The notes beneath the pieces are model-generated. The model saw nothing but the letters and a program-made list of their open reading frames with translations, did not search any database and was not told the origin of the DNA. Below, piece after piece: positions 22,937-35,089 of a DNA stretch of 64,000 nucleotides. Within the stretch, counting starts at the first letter, position 1, and the number at the start of each line of letters is the position of its first letter. The translations under genes were made by a program, and so were the position numbers. The stretch is from Phlebopus portentosus (lineage: Eukaryota; Basidiomycota; Agaricomycetes; Boletales; Boletinellaceae), in assembly GCA_037892935.1 (NCBI GenBank), contig JAYXKI010000011.1, positions 1,054,001 through 1,118,000 of the forward strand. Reading direction: 5' to 3'.

Positions 22937-23746
22937 CTGCACCAAGTTCCACTCAGTTACTTTCCTTCCGTCTTGACAATTTCTCGACGACTCGACACAG
23001 CAAAGGAAAGTTGAAAGACAGGGCCTATAGGATTATATCCGCATGTTAAAAGCTATGCTGTGAGATGACCCGGTGAAGACGGGCTTTGTCTACTCGGAAG
23101 AACAGGATTGAGCGTCAACTGGATATTTTAAGGCCTCCAGTTCTCTGAGTCAGCAGTAGCATAGCCACTATCTAATCAGATCTTATCCCTGATCAGGATT
23201 TTTATTCTACTGTATGCTGTACATTAGATCACTTAATTGTCTACTACAGTTTACTCATAGTATCTTTACAATTGCATACGTTCGCCACTGGTGTCTTGGG
23301 TGACATAAAAATGCTTGAGCATACAGTAGCATAGTGGATTTATGAGAAAAATTCTCCAATGCAAGACCTATCAGGCCCTGACGATGTAGAAAACATATAG
23401 GACGCGTCCGCGATATTTGAAGTACCGGCAGTTCTATATGTACTCACCGTATTCATACATGGCAGGGCAGGATTCAAGCAGTTGCTTTGGTAGAAGTTCG
23501 GTGAATGAAACATAATTTGATCGTCAATGTTTTAGCGGAATACGCATGCAGGACAAACGTGCGGAGACGTCAGCGCATTGGTCCTCCAAAATTCAGGGAC
23601 ATTAACATGCGAAATTCGTCGAGAACGAAAGGAGTCGCACGTGTGTAGATCACGACCAACAATCATAATCACAAAAGTTCTGTAAGAAATGAAATAAACT
23701 AGGACCATACCGGTACAAGCGACAAAGATACAAGAAGACTCTAGCA
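22937..23746. other. Intergenic, no gene seen
   Basis: This AT-rich region lies upstream of the carrier gene and downstream of SWC5. I found no coding or RNA signal. Confidence 0.5.
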
Positions 23747-24786
23747 TCAGCCCTTTCGACGCTTCTTTCTACTTTCTTCGAACAAATCTTCTCTCCGATT
23801 TCCAACGCGCTCTAAAAACGCGACCTTCTCAAGATATCCGCCGCTCCGTCTGTTTCGCTCAAGCTCATCTGCAATGCTTACACCTCCTGGCGTCGTTTCC
23901 GTCGTCGAATCACTCTGGGAGATATGCGAACGCCAATCCATTGCGGATTTCTCAAGCGTCGTAAGCTTCTTCGGTTTCGAAGATGGTAGAGGAGCGAGCG
24001 TAGTCTTGGGTTTCCGTGGACCCGGTTTCGGACGTGAAGTAAATTTGGTCGCAGTAGTGACTGTCGACTTAGAGCCACTCGTACTTGAGACGGCATCCTT
24101 TGAAGATTCTGATGCCTTTGATGGATGCGGCGCGTTTGGAGATTGAGACTTGTTCTCAATTGCTGCTGGCAACGCATCATCGCTATCACCTTTGGTATCT
24201 TCGCGTGACGCTCCATTCGTGGGCACCTGTAATTCCTGAGCGGACTGAGGAATCCACCTGGGCCATTTTCTTGCATCTTCCGAGTCCTCTGGAACTTCGA
24301 TCACTTCTCTGTACAGAGTTAAACAAGTATCAGTGAAATAACTTGATATATATTCGAAACCGACAGATTCTGAACTCACTCACGAGACCTCTTCGCCCGC
24401 AAATCTATACCTCCTTTCTATCGTCACGAGTTTCACTGATCGCGAGGTACTCGCTGAAGATGTTCCAGTAGTTGCAGAAACAGATGCTTGGAAGCTCTCC
24501 CATAATGATGCGCGTGCTCTGGAAACAGACAGGTCAACGCAGTTCCTAACAAAGCGTAAGGGTATGCTCACTTCTCTTTCTCAGCCTTCTGTGCTTCTGT
24601 TTCTACGACATCTGGCTTGGGTCGGAGTACAGTCTCCTCTTCGCTGGTGTCTACATACAAATGATTAACACAAGCAGCTGGATCTGAATTATACAATGCG
24701 TGCTAACCTGACTGATCTTCCGGCACGAAGTCTGGATCGTAATCATCGTCAGAGTCTCCGAGGACAACGTTGGCAATAGTCGACAT
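23747..24786 (-). CDS. SWC5: SWR1 complex subunit SWC5 (BCNT/CFDP1 family)
   Basis: This is a nuclear subunit of the SWR1 remodeller that exchanges H2A for H2A.Z. The acidic N terminus MSTIANVVLGDSDDDYDPDF continues with EDQSDTSEEE. The middle is Ser/Thr/Lys-rich and probably disordered. The C-terminal BCNT-C domain has KKLTTLEKSAMDWRSHI, ELERNRRSGGYLEKVAFLER and VGNRREDLFEESRKK, the family's hallmark blocks. About three introns interrupt the first third, and the last exon is long. The acidic start and conserved end together make this a full-length protein. It shares a 182-bp divergent promoter with the RRG7-like gene. Confidence 0.9.
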
Positions 24787-24968
24787 GGCGGTAAGCTGGA
24801 CAGAAAAGTTAGCGGAAGGAAGGTGGTTGCCGATTGAAGGCGGTGTGGCTGTGACTATCACACGGTCACGTCGGGCACAATCTTTTCATTTTCATTTTAT
24901 TTTCGATTCTCTCCTCAATGGCAAAGTAATTCGCCAGACGCGATAACTACAAAATCACAACGACACCA
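24787..24968. promoter_or_regulatory. Divergent promoter of SWC5 and RRG7-like genes
   Basis: Only 182 bp separate the two start codons, so both genes must be driven from this interval. It includes CACGGTCACGT and a T-rich run before the RRG7-like start. Confidence 0.6.
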
Positions 24969-25748
24969 ATGGCTTCGAAACTACTGCGGAACTCCTTGTC
25001 TGGTACTTGCCGCTGTCTTTTCGCGTTGTCAGCGCGTGAAGTTTCTTCAACCGCTTCCAGCCTTTCTGCCGATGACCTTTCGAGTGTGCACCGTGGAACG
25101 GCCTTTGAGAACCGCGCGATGATGATGCTTCGATATCTCTCGATGTCACTTACACGGATAGGTGGCAGAAGTGACGGTGGAATTGATTTGCAAGGGTGGT
25201 GGTGGTTGCCTGCTCCGTCCCCTACGTCGCACTCTATTGACCCTGAACAAGCGGACTTGGTGACGGATAATACAGGTATTCATCGGCGCCGCATTCGGGT
25301 CCTTGCGCAATGTAAGGCTGAGCGAAAGAAACTCGGTCCAAATTATGTGCGCGAAATGGAGGGTGTACTGTATCGACATCTTCATCTTCTCCCTTCGCAT
25401 GAGCAGGACACGAAAACACTTCCGACCGTTGCGCTTCTCGTCTCCGAATCAGAATTCACCAAGGCGACAGTTTTGTGTGCTTTGTCATCTCCTTTACCTT
25501 TCTTTTTGCTTCATCTTCCTCGTCCCTCTTCAGAAACTTCCAAGGTGGCCATCGAGGACGATACTAATAGTACAGATGGATTTGCTTCGGCAATTTGGAA
25601 CCCGGCACTCGGTGGTCAGAAGGGGATACTTGGAGGGGAAATTGACTTGCGCTGGGAGCTATCCCAGGACCCTACGATTCCTAGACGTCCGTCACTCTGG
25701 TTTCATTCAACACGCCTGGAGAGTTGGGTCCCGCTTTCCGAGCGATGA
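24969..25748 (+). CDS. RRG7-like mitochondrial protein (DUF2034, restriction-endonuclease-like fold)
   Basis: This is an intronless gene of 259 codons. The N terminus MASKLLRNSLSGTCRCLFAL, with Arg/Ser and no acids, fits a mitochondrial presequence. The core HRGTAFENRAMMMLRYL, IGGRSDGGIDLQGWWWLP and RIRVLAQCKAERKKLGP gives the E...GxxD...QxK arrangement of PD-(D/E)XK nucleases, as in yeast Rrg7, which is required for respiratory growth. ALGGQKGILGGEIDLRWE near the C terminus is also family-like. Catalytic activity is inferred from the motif; the biological role in yeast is only broadly defined. Confidence 0.85.
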   Translation: MASKLLRNSLSGTCRCLFALSAREVSSTASSLSADDLSSVHRGTAFENRAMMMLRYLSMSLTRIGGRSDGGIDLQGWWWLPAPSPTSHSIDPEQADLVTDNTGIHRRRIRVLAQCKAERKKLGPNYVREMEGVLYRHLHLLPSHEQDTKTLPTVALLVSESEFTKATVLCALSSPLPFFLLHLPRPSSETSKVAIEDDTNSTDGFASAIWNPALGGQKGILGGEIDLRWELSQDPTIPRRPSLWFHSTRLESWVPLSER

Positions 25749-26220
25749 CCGCGAGCAGACCCCATTGACTAATTCATGTGCTCCGTCGATGTTTATGCAA
25801 ATGTAGGCAACGAATAGTAAGTCACTGTTTATGTCAGTCTCTTATATTTAAAAACCTCCTACGAGATCTCTATCCGCCCATTATCACTACAAAAAAGTAG
25901 CTGACAAGCTTTATCCCCATTCAGGCATGAGCCTACGTTAAAGTCGCCTGTACCAGGCAGACATATTTATAGTGTCTTTCAGAGACATGTCTAGTCAGTC
26001 TAGCGCACCGGCTGTGGATATAGGCCGCAATCCGTCATCATTACATGGACACGGTGTATTCCAAGTGATTTGAGTGATTTTACCAGTAAGGGATAGCCCT
26101 TCTGTATCCGGTGACTGAATCTGATTTCGAGTGTTAGCATATACTACGTCACGCCAATACACGGAGTGGACTTCATCAGTGATTATCTTCGGCATAATGT
26201 AATTGACAATAAGTTCAAGC
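25749..26220. other. Intergenic, no gene seen
   Basis: This is the gap between convergent gene ends (RRG7-like and NmrA-like 1). I saw no feature. Confidence 0.5.
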
Positions 26221-27297
26221 TCAATCTTCATAAAGGTCGTCCAAAACATCTATAACTCTTTTCGGTCTCCACTTCGGGAACTCTCGATTTGAAGGATCGC
26301 CTACGGCCATGTATCCCGCGTCCAGATCGAGAACGAAGCTAGATAAGAAGTCTGTCGCATCCAAATTCACTGCCGCCTTGATTACTGCTCGTGGACGATG
26401 AGTGACCATAGCTGTTCTTCGGAAGCGCTTCTCCCACGAAGCAACGATCTCTTTGAGATTCTGCCGTCAGAGAGAAGGACGACGAATCCTTGTCAGCTCG
26501 CAACAGGAGAGAAGGACAAAGAGACTGACGATTCGTTCCCCTTCGATCTGAAAAGTGCGCCACTCGATCTTCTCACGAGGAAATGTTGTCAGAACATGTG
26601 CTATGAACTGTGCGACTTCTTCCGTCGTGGTCCACGAGATGGGCGCAGTGCCAGATCCAGGAATGGAGAACTCTCCGCTGGAAAAATCCAACCCCAGTGC
26701 CGTAGCAAAGGTGCTACCGGGTCAGCGACGAAGGCAAAGTCAGCAGTCGTCAACGCATCGCGAGAAGAGGGACGTACGGTGCAAGGACCTTGTCTGTGAG
26801 TAGCCCTGTACAGAAAACAGCGTACGGTAGTCCAATCTCCTTCAAATTTCTACGTAACACCTCTCTGTGTTTGAGTAGTAGCATCTTACTCCTCCCGCAC
26901 GGGTCACAATCAAACTGCGATGGTACGAAGAGCTTGACGCCGGCTGCTTTGGCATATGTTGCGAGAGCATTTTGGTGGATAGCACTGAGGAGGCTTAAAG
27001 TTGAAATCACTACATCAACTCCGACTAGAGCTGCCTCGAGTGATGAAGGCGATCTATAGTCGACTAAAATAAATTCCACGCCTTTCGAAACGATATCTTC
27101 AGACCAACCCGACTAGACCAGAATTCGTTGAATAAGCGCGTCCATATCTAGCCTTGCAAAAAGGTTGTACTCACCGATCGCGTCAGGACAACAATCGAAG
27201 AAATTTTCCCTTCATCCTTCTTCTTCACGAGCTCTTCAACGATAACTCTACCAATCGAGCCAGCTCCAACGACTGCGAAATGCTTGTATGCGGACAT
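26221..27297 (-). CDS. NmrA/isoflavone-reductase-like NAD(P)-binding protein (paralog 1)
   Basis: This is an atypical short-chain dehydrogenase of the isoflavone reductase/NmrA group, presumably a cytosolic NAD(P)H-binding reductase or redox sensor of unknown substrate. The start MSAYKHFAVVGAGSIGR carries the GxGxIG loop. Next come VVLTRS, VDYRSPSSLEAALVGVDVVIS, KAAGVKLFVPSQFD, GLPYAVFCTGLLTDKVL, FSIPGSGTAPISWTTTEEVAQFI and LPREKIEW-like FPREKIEWRTF. The end is KWRPKRVIDVLDDLYED. At least three introns keep frame and I see no lesion. It is the most divergent of the four copies in this window. Confidence 0.85.
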
Positions 27298-28758
27298 TTT
27301 TGGGGAAGCGCAAAATATTAAAATACCTCGGACCTCCTTTTTAAACTTTTCTGACCGCAGTTCCTACGGCCATGTGATCATGGCTTGGCGATGAAGTTTA
27401 TGGCGAGACAGAACAGAATACGTAGCTCGTAATACGTAGCTCGTACTTGGAGTCTGGTGCGTGTTTACGTGTTAGGGATTAGTGGCCCAAACATACTTCG
27501 GTTTCGGGTGCGACAGGAAATTCTCTTTATTTCCTTTTAAGGTATACTGACGAAATGGTGTCGATCATGCGGATGATTACTTATTTGCTTCTTTGGGATA
27601 TGACGATCTCACCTTATCGGGGTTTCGGTGAATGTTACAGCCTGAGGCTGTGCGACGGAGGCGTTGCGGACTAACAGCCAATGCTCTATGGATCGCTTCG
27701 GTGAATACAAGAAAGGGGCTACGTAGAGCATGCGCTTACTGAGTCACTACCCAACGATAATGGCTTCTGCTTCCTTTCCGTAACTTTGTCCCAATAGTGC
27801 TGGTCATTTAAAAAATAAGGACTCCGGGAATCGCATTGATCACTTCGCCCACAACGGATCCAGTTCTCCAATTGCGATGCTTTCTCACCTCGATAGAACA
27901 TACATACCTATTCTTCGAAGTCTTCTCATGTTCCAAATATGCCTTCCCAAATGAAGATGTCTGTGCCATGCGTGCCGTAAGTTGCTGCATTTTTACTCGT
28001 TCAAGTAACACCTGAAACTTCAATCGGCGTCCAGCATTATGCAGTACTCTGAAGTAATCTTAGATATCACGATCGCTGAAACTTCTCATGACTCGGCCGC
28101 ATATACTCTTTAGGTGCGAATGACTAGGCGCCTAGTTGTCGTAGGGTTTGATCTATTGCTCTCCTATGGTCCCGGAGACGAGCCGGATTTGGTCCGACGC
28201 CTCACTCCACATGCGCCCACCTAAGGGCCAATCTGCACCGCCGCGACGGACCAACAGTTCCCTACTCAACATGCTGTACCTTACACAGTGAATCGTCCAC
28301 AATAGTGTTGAGTTCTTCAACAGGAGATGAGTACTGAATATGAATACTAAGAACTCTAATTGTAGATGTCAACCATAATGGCTGAGATACAGATCTTTCG
28401 AAGTGTGATTACCAATGCACAGGTAGACGAAGGAATATGGATACAATCTGATGGAATTAATGAATACAAGCTGTACAGTCTACATGAAAAATGACTTGGG
28501 CATGAAAATGAACAATGCCGTGTTTTATTTCGATAATCAAACATCAATGTAATATCAATGATGTATTTACTGGGAATCCAGTAGTGCAAGATACACAGCA
28601 GTGCGAGGGAAATGACAGCATTATGAGCTCAGAACGATCAGAAGGGAGGAAAGTATCAAGAGCGGCGATCGTATCAACAACATCAAATGCTCCCTGCGAT
28701 ACGTGGTATCCTATTATCATTCTTCGTAAACTTCTGGCAATGATGATGGGAAAAGTCC
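27298..28758. other. Gene-poor stretch, no gene seen
   Basis: About 1.46 kb without a supportable gene. A 14-bp unit AATACGTAGCTCGT is repeated twice near 27417-27444. Short frames on both strands look like chance. Confidence 0.45.
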
Positions 28759-29428
28759 TCAGTTACGTCTGCTGAACCAGCTGAACGCGCTCGTGCATCG
28801 CTTTACTGTCGGTGATGGAGGGAGCTGTTGGGCGCCAGGAGTTTCGAGTGTGAAATATGGAGATTTCTCCGAATCGTGAAGCATGCTATTATCCGAAAAT
28901 GGGTTGCATAGATCCGCGCCAAGCATATTTGCACTTCCGTACTTCGGTGGCGCTTCTTCCGTGGCAATCGTGGCGCCACTGTTTCGCGAGGACGTGGCGA
29001 GCTCTGTTTCGGAGTGAGAGGCGCGCAACTCGGGAAGGATGGAGAGCTCGATGATCTCGTAAGTAGCGAGCGATTGCAAGACGCGCGGCCATGCCATTGG
29101 AGCGATGCGCACTTTCCTCAGGGCCCCATTTACCCGTACGTTTACAAGGAAGCCGATGCGTGTCCGTGAAATCTCTACGAGCTGTGGGAACACGTTTTGC
29201 GCAAAATCCAATGCTTGCTGGGAGAAAATGATGATTGAGCCGGAGAACGAGGCAAGATCAACCCGTTATAAGTACCTCGTAATCCCGTGCGGGTTCAACA
29301 TAGACCATTTCTCCGTTCAGAGAATATGTGACCAGCTCTGCAGGAACTTTCTTCTGCTTCGCCTGTTGCGCAGATTGCTTTCCAGAGGAACGAGATGAAG
29401 GGTTTGGAGAGCGCCTGCCAGACATCAT
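28759..29428 (-). CDS. Conserved-looking protein of unknown function, 203 aa
   Basis: Two exons (29428-29276 and 29217-28759) are joined by a 58-nt intron with clean GTACTT...CCCAG ends. The N terminus MMSGRRSPNPSSRSSGKQSA is basic and low in complexity. A folded-looking core follows: LVTYSLNGEMVYVEPARDYE, QALDFAQNVFPQLVEI and IGFLVNVRVNGALRKVRIAP, then WPRVLQSLATYEIIEL. The tail is Ser/Thr-rich and ends in FSWFSRRN. I do not recognise the family. The alternating hydrophobic pattern and correct splice make a real gene likely. Confidence 0.6.
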
Positions 29429-30049
29429 GAGGTTAATGGTTCCCTTTGGAGGTCGTTGGCTTGAACAAGAGGCGTTGGGAGTGTAAAGGTTGCTTCGCCA
29501 CCAGAAGTCCTAGCTTTTATAGAAAGTACGCCACATAGCATTACGGCAAAGAAGGCAACCACCGAAAAAGAGTCAGAACCGCAAGTCGGACCATGGCTGC
29601 GTGAATCAGGCACTAGAACTTAGAAGGCCTTCATGTGAGGCCGAAAGGTGTGCATAGCAAGGCGGTGCATCATGGCAAAATAACAAACGACGCAAAACTT
29701 CCGCGTGCACAGATAGACGCCGACACCGGTAATGTGGTGCGTCAGTCGACATATCCTCCCCGACTCTCGATTGATTTGATTTGAAGAGTCCACGGTTTCA
29801 TAGAAACAGCAGCATCATTGCAAGAGATTAGGTTATACTACATAGTCAGCAGTATTAAGTCCATTGTTACGTAATATATTCCCACCCTCGATCCATATAT
29901 TCGACTTCGTGCCTCGTTTCTAAAATTCTATGTACAGATCACACCAATCGATTAGAAAAAGATAACTAGGACAAACACGAAAACGTGTTGCTCATTACGG
30001 CGTACCGGAAAGAGTTTTCCTACAAATTAAATAGGAGCTTCATAAACAA
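29429..30049. other. Intergenic, no gene seen
   Basis: This is upstream sequence of the 203-aa protein gene and the 3' flank of the second seven-helix gene. Nothing else was recognised. Confidence 0.5.
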
Positions 30050-31685
30050 CTAGACTGGGCCCATTTCAGGCAGTTCGATGTCACTGACATTCCTCGGCGT
30101 GTAATTCGTCCCCCCATCAGCCCTCCTCTCAGATACTTCCTTAAGGTTGATAAGGAGTTGTGATCCGAGGATACAAAGAAATGATGGACTACCTAATGCG
30201 GATAGAAGGGAGGTCACAAACGGACTGTCGCTACGAAAGCTCAGCTCCACGATCTGCAAAAGACAGCAAAATACGACGCTATGATAGATAGTTAGAGCAA
30301 GAGCAAGGCTCCATTTGTTTTAGTCATCACTTTATCATCTCACTTACAAGATGTAGTATAATACTTGATCAAAGATGATTGTTCGAACCAAACGCGTGCC
30401 TTTGAAGCCAGTCGCCAACCTCCAAAAGTCTGTTGCCTTGTAGACAGCAAGACAAAGCAGTACCAGACCATATGCCATTGGAATGGACCTTAAATGGATC
30501 AGAAAGGGCCTATTTTTGACAATATATGCCTACCAAGAAATAACATGCAACGACTTTAAAGGAGCTCTGTTTCCTCCACAGATGCTGATGCCTTCTGCTA
30601 CAATGTACCTGGATACTGAAACGAGATCAAAGCAGGAGAAGCAGATAGAGTATTAGCCTTTACCCTCTTGAAATAGGTTGTCGTAAATGAGAAGACCAAG
30701 GTCGATAACACCTTCCAAAGCAAGGAATATATTAAGGCATGTGGCTAATTTCCCACCTGCCAGAGCTTTAGCAATAACAACGTTCATGAACTTTGATCTA
30801 TACCTCGGTGATAAAGACATAAAACTCGAATGCACAATATGTCTACAATCAGGGTATATTTCATCATCGATTGAGTTGCGTATACATTGGTTACTTACAA
30901 TCAATAGACACAATAGTCACGAGATCTAACGCTAAAGTGAGCAGAAATCCAGAGGATAAGTTGAACTACTCACTTGCTAAAGAAAGGGCCCAAGAAGAAA
31001 ACAAGCCTGGGATAAACATATTCAGTGCCAAACCTTTCCTTATGGGCATAGACGTACAGCTACACAAAAACATAAGCTCAGATGTGAACCATTTACACAT
31101 ACATATTCAGTGGGCAATACGCACCTCGTAAAACCTTGTGTGAATCGCAACCCTAAGTACGGATAAATTTCAGTTTCAATCATTCCAAAGATTGAAAACC
31201 CTCCACACGTACTAGCTACGTTGCAAAGCGCGCCGAGGAGTCCAATGTAGCGATTCTACGTAGAGTAAGAGCCTGGCGAATATGCAGCAAAATTTCCTCA
31301 CCACAAAAAAGACCAGGCTGACTGTGCTGCATGGCTTGGGCTATAACTTTCGTCAGTCTTTTGAAGTGCAAATTTAGACATCGTGTCTTACCCAGAAGTA
31401 CTTTATCTGAAACGAAGTTGATTAAGTTTGGATTCCCGAGAAAGACGACAAAACACATTACCTCCTTATCCACGGTAGTAACTTGGCAGATAAAGTCGAA
31501 TTAGTGGAAGGACTGGGTAAAAGGCTAATTTTCTCACTCGAATGATACACCAAAGCGCTTGCGATAGCTACAGCAAAGTATTGGCTTGTCGAGACTTCGG
31601 AGATGAGCATCTGTCCAAGCGGTTCTGCCGGTGGTCCATCGACGACTGCCTTACTGTCGGGAAGAGTATTAAAAAAGCCAGTCAT
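30050..31685 (-). CDS. Seven-helix membrane protein, DUF6533-like (paralog 2)
   Basis: This shares the exon plan of the copy at 17921-19540. The likely first exon, MTGFFNTLPDSKAVVDG, leads to SEVSTSQYFAVAIASALVYH. Inner parts include ATCLNIFLALEGVIDLGLLI, YDNLFQE, IPMAYGLVLLCLAVYKATDF and TRLVRTIIFDQVLYY. The last exon has TSLLSALGSPSFLCILGSQL and LINLKEVSERRADGGTNYTP, then NVSDIELPEMGPV, so its tail is seven residues longer than the other two copies. Several tiny introns break the middle and were not all resolved. It is membrane-embedded and of unknown function. It lies beside the broken NmrA-like gene. Confidence 0.7.
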
Positions 31686-32103
31686 CCTCAGGCTCGATAT
31701 CTTGGTCTTGTATGGTTTCACTCGACTCTCAAAGGACTTCTATATGCCAGTGACCATTCTTCGGAGGGCCCAGTGAACCATTTCGCCTCGGCTCAACGTC
31801 GATAGTTTCTCACCCGACGTGATGTTTACTTGTTGTGTCGGACTCCAATAACTAATAGGACGATAGGCCAGAGGTGTAAAGGTTGCCTTTTTGAGAAATT
31901 GAACTAACTGAGAGCCCACAGAGCACAGATTTTCATAGCAATGAACGGATGTAGTCTTCGTCCGACGGTACATGAGGTGAGCTCGTGTCTGACAAGGACG
32001 AGACAACCGGGGAGGGAAGATGAACAGAACGTTCAAGTGTCACACTTTCTGAAGTAGCAACTGTTGTGCTCGAGACGTCCAGGCTCCAAACGTTTCGAAC
32101 AGT
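31686..32103. other. Intergenic, no gene seen
   Basis: This separates the second seven-helix gene from the NmrA-like pseudogene. It should hold the promoter of the former. Confidence 0.45.
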
Positions 32104-33355
32104 CTATGAGGGTTGAAAAGGTGTGATTGGAGCAATTCGTAGATCAAGTTTTATGTAATGATCGACAACGGACCTCCTAAAAGAGAAGCCGCCTGGGACG
32201 TCCCGAATCCAGTTTTCCTCCGGACATTGTGCATCTATTCCGTTGACATTCATCCAAATCGAAGCGAAGAGCCGATTTAGCAACCCTCGGTCGGCATAAA
32301 GTTTGGACAGTGTGTCAATAACTTTCTTTGGTTTCCAACCTGGGTAATCGGAATTCGACAGGTCACCCGGATTCCCGACAGTCAGAAGTCCGTCATCCAT
32401 TCGCCAATATGAACAGGGAAATAAAGTCCATCGGATTCTTCTGCACGGCCGCTTCGAAAGAGGTGCGAGGGTGATGCGACACGGTGGCAGCTTTGCCACT
32501 GTGCTTCTCCCAAATAGAGACGAGTTCATCGAGACTCTGAGATAGAAACAAACTGAGTTGAGCGCTATATAATGGAGGGCAACTGATATGAGCTACTTAC
32601 GATACGATCATCTTCAATACGCCACTTGATCTTCTCACGAGGAACAGCGGTCAATGCATACACAACGAACTGAGCTACATCTCTGGCTGTTGTCCAAGAT
32701 ATATCAGCAGTCTCAGAACCTGGGATGGAGAATTCCCCTGTCGCAAAGTTCAATCCTAATGCTGCTGCGAAGTTACTAGTAACCAGGAAAAGAAAAGGCC
32801 ATCAGTGAGTTCCTGAGCCTAACTATACTGTGTCGACGTACGATACAAGGACTTTCTCGGTGAACAGTCCAATGTAGAAAATAGCATACGGAAGACCCAG
32901 CTCCTTCAGCTTCTGCTTGATCCCCACCTTCTGCGTGAATATCGGGTTTTGAGTCTGACCGCGCGGATCGCTTCTGAAATCAGATGGCACAAAAAGCTTG
33001 ACGCCTGCAGCTTTGGCACTCGTGGCAAGTGCAGTCTGGTGTCCGATTCCAAGTAGACCCAGGGTAGAAACGAGCACATCGATATCTGACAGAGCGGACT
33101 CCAACGACGACGGAGAAGTGTAATCGACAGCTACAGCTTTCACGCCTTTGTCCATGAGGTCTTTGTGGCCATCCAGCTGAATCGCGGTAGTCCGACCTCA
33201 AAAAACCTGAACAAATCGATGGGAACACGTACAGAGCGGGTCAGGGTAGTCACGGAGGCTATCGCTCCCTAATCTCTCTTCTTTACGAGTCCCGCGACAA
33301 TGAGCTTGCCAATGCTTCCGGCGCCAGAGACTGCGAAGTTCCGGTATCCAGACAT
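32104..33355 (-). pseudogene. Broken NmrA/isoflavone-reductase-like gene (paralog 2)
   Basis: The start MSGYRNFAVSGAGSIGKLIV and most blocks are preserved: AVDYTSPSSLESALSDIDVL, KAAGVKLFVPSDF, GLPYAIFYIGLFTEKVL and FSIPGSETADISWTTARDVA. Two lesions stand out. An in-frame TAG lies at 33269-33271, where the copies read an acidic residue in KKxxxGxISS. A one-base frame change at about 32390-32410 separates NPMDFISLFILANG from DDGLLTVGNPGDLSN. After KKVIDTLSKLYADR the usual stop is lost and the frame runs on for about 50 codons to 32104. It is probably non-functional. Sequencing error was considered, but two independent lesions make decay likelier. Confidence 0.75.
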
Positions 33356-34037
33356 CGGTGTTGTTCAAGCAGATTCGAGAGCAAACCATGCGTCCGTTTA
33401 ATATTGTCTCAAGTTCAGGGCGCGCAATTCATCTGAACTTTCACAGCCATGAGGCACAAGGTTTACGGCCAACCGGCAAGTTGGGGTCATGAAGAAATCG
33501 CCTATTAAATGTCTCTTTGCGTCACGATACGTCTTTCTATGGCAGTCGAGCGCACAGGAAGCCAAGAAAACGAGCAGCGTACGTGGGCGAACATGGAGGA
33601 GAATTTCTGCTGAATCGCCGATCAAGCCTATCGGCGCGGATCATATCTTCCCTTCCGTATATGGCAGTGGAGGTAGTATTTTCGAAGATGATTCGCTGAA
33701 ATGAAATGCCATGAGATCTACGCGGAACTTCATTCACTCTCTAGTCTTCCCACTCATCGAAATGCGCTATTGGAATAATTTCTGTCTTCTCCTTCCTATG
33801 CCCTCTCTAATTGTTGTCGGAATAAATGCAATGATGACGAGATCAAGAAGGGATCGGATGGTAGAGGCCGTAGGGTTCGTCAGTGACGTGTTCTTGAGTT
33901 TTTTCAGAGTTTCTTATCGCATTACAGGCACAAAGAAAATGTTTTATTTTCAGACCAAACTGGAACAATTTCATAGCTTTGGAAATTAATCTCAGACAGG
34001 TAGCCTGCGGCAAGGAGCTCGTCGAGCTTGTAACGAT
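33356..34037. other. Intergenic, no gene seen
   Basis: This lies between NmrA-like pseudogene 2 and NmrA-like gene 3. Open frames on both strands show no family resemblance. Confidence 0.45.
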
Positions 34038-35089
34038 TCACTGGTCATAAATCTCGACAAGTATATCAATGACCTTCTTCGGCTTCCACTGCGGAAACTC
34101 GTAATTCGTCAGCTCGTCAGGACTCCCGACGATGAGGTGGCCCGCGTCCAGTTCCAGGAGGAACGCGGGACCTATATCATTTGGATTCTTCCTCACTTCA
34201 TCCTCAATCTCCGAGCGCGAACGGTGCGAAATCGAGACTGCCTTGTTTGAGTACTTCTGCCAAGATACAGCGATATCGTTCAAGCCCTGAAATAATAGGC
34301 GATCCCCGTCTAAGTGCTCAAAAAGGAGACACTTCACTTACGATGCGATCGCCTTCAACACGGAAGATTCTCCATTCGAGCTTTTCACGAGGCAGGTTGA
34401 CTAGAACATGCCCAATGAACCGCGCAATGTCCGTCGACGAAGTCCATGAGATAGGCTCAGTACCTGAGCCCGGAATCACAAATTCGTCCTCAGCAAAATT
34501 GAAGCCCAGAAACCCGGAGTACTCTCTGAGGGGAATAATCAGTGATCTACTTTTCTGGCACACAATGGATCAATACTTACGGGCCAAGCATCATATCAGA
34601 AAACATGCCGGTCCAAAATACAGCGTACGGGAGTTCAAACTCCTTGCACGTCTGCCTCATCCGCGCCCTGCTCCGGTACAAAGGATGGTCTTCAGTCTGT
34701 TCGACCGGACCACTGGCGTAGTCAGACGGTACGATGAGCTTGACGCCTGCCGCTTTGGCAGCCTCCGCAAGACCTTTTTCATCACATGTCTCAGGAAGGC
34801 ACGAAACGACGACGTCGATGTCGGAGAATGCAGCGTTCAAAGACGAAGGAGAAGAATAATCAACAGGAATAATTTTGCCCCTCTTGCTCCGAGGTCTTCG
34901 TGGCTTCCTGCCTAGATTGAATTATATCAAGCACGAAGGCAATCATTCGAGTAAACTATTACGTACGGTGCGAGTCAATATAGCAACAGAAGATATTTCT
35001 CCCGCATCCTTTCTTTTGAGGAGTTCCTCAGCAATGACTTTGCCAATATTTCCCGCACCAGCGATAGCAAAGCTCGTAAAGCCAGGCAT
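34038..35089 (-). CDS. NmrA/isoflavone-reductase-like NAD(P)-binding protein (paralog 3)
   Basis: This intact copy starts MPGFTSFAIAGAGNIGKVIA, with GxGxIG. It continues with GAKIIPVDYSSPSSLNAAF, AAKAAGVKLIVPSDYASGPV, LPYAVFWTGMFSDMMLGP, FVIPGSGTEPISWTSSTDIA and LPREKLEWRIFRVEGDRI. It ends QWKPKKVIDILVEIYDQ at TGA 34038-34040. Four exons with short introns keep frame. It is closest to paralog 4; even the 5' flanks of the two genes are alignable, so they form a tandem duplicate pair. It is presumably a cytosolic NAD(P)H-dependent reductase; the substrate is unknown. Confidence 0.85.

Noticed and set aside
34181..34915. Long + strand open frame of 244 codons
   Set aside because: It is antisense to the clearly conserved NmrA-like paralog 3 and shows no family resemblance; it is a shadow frame.
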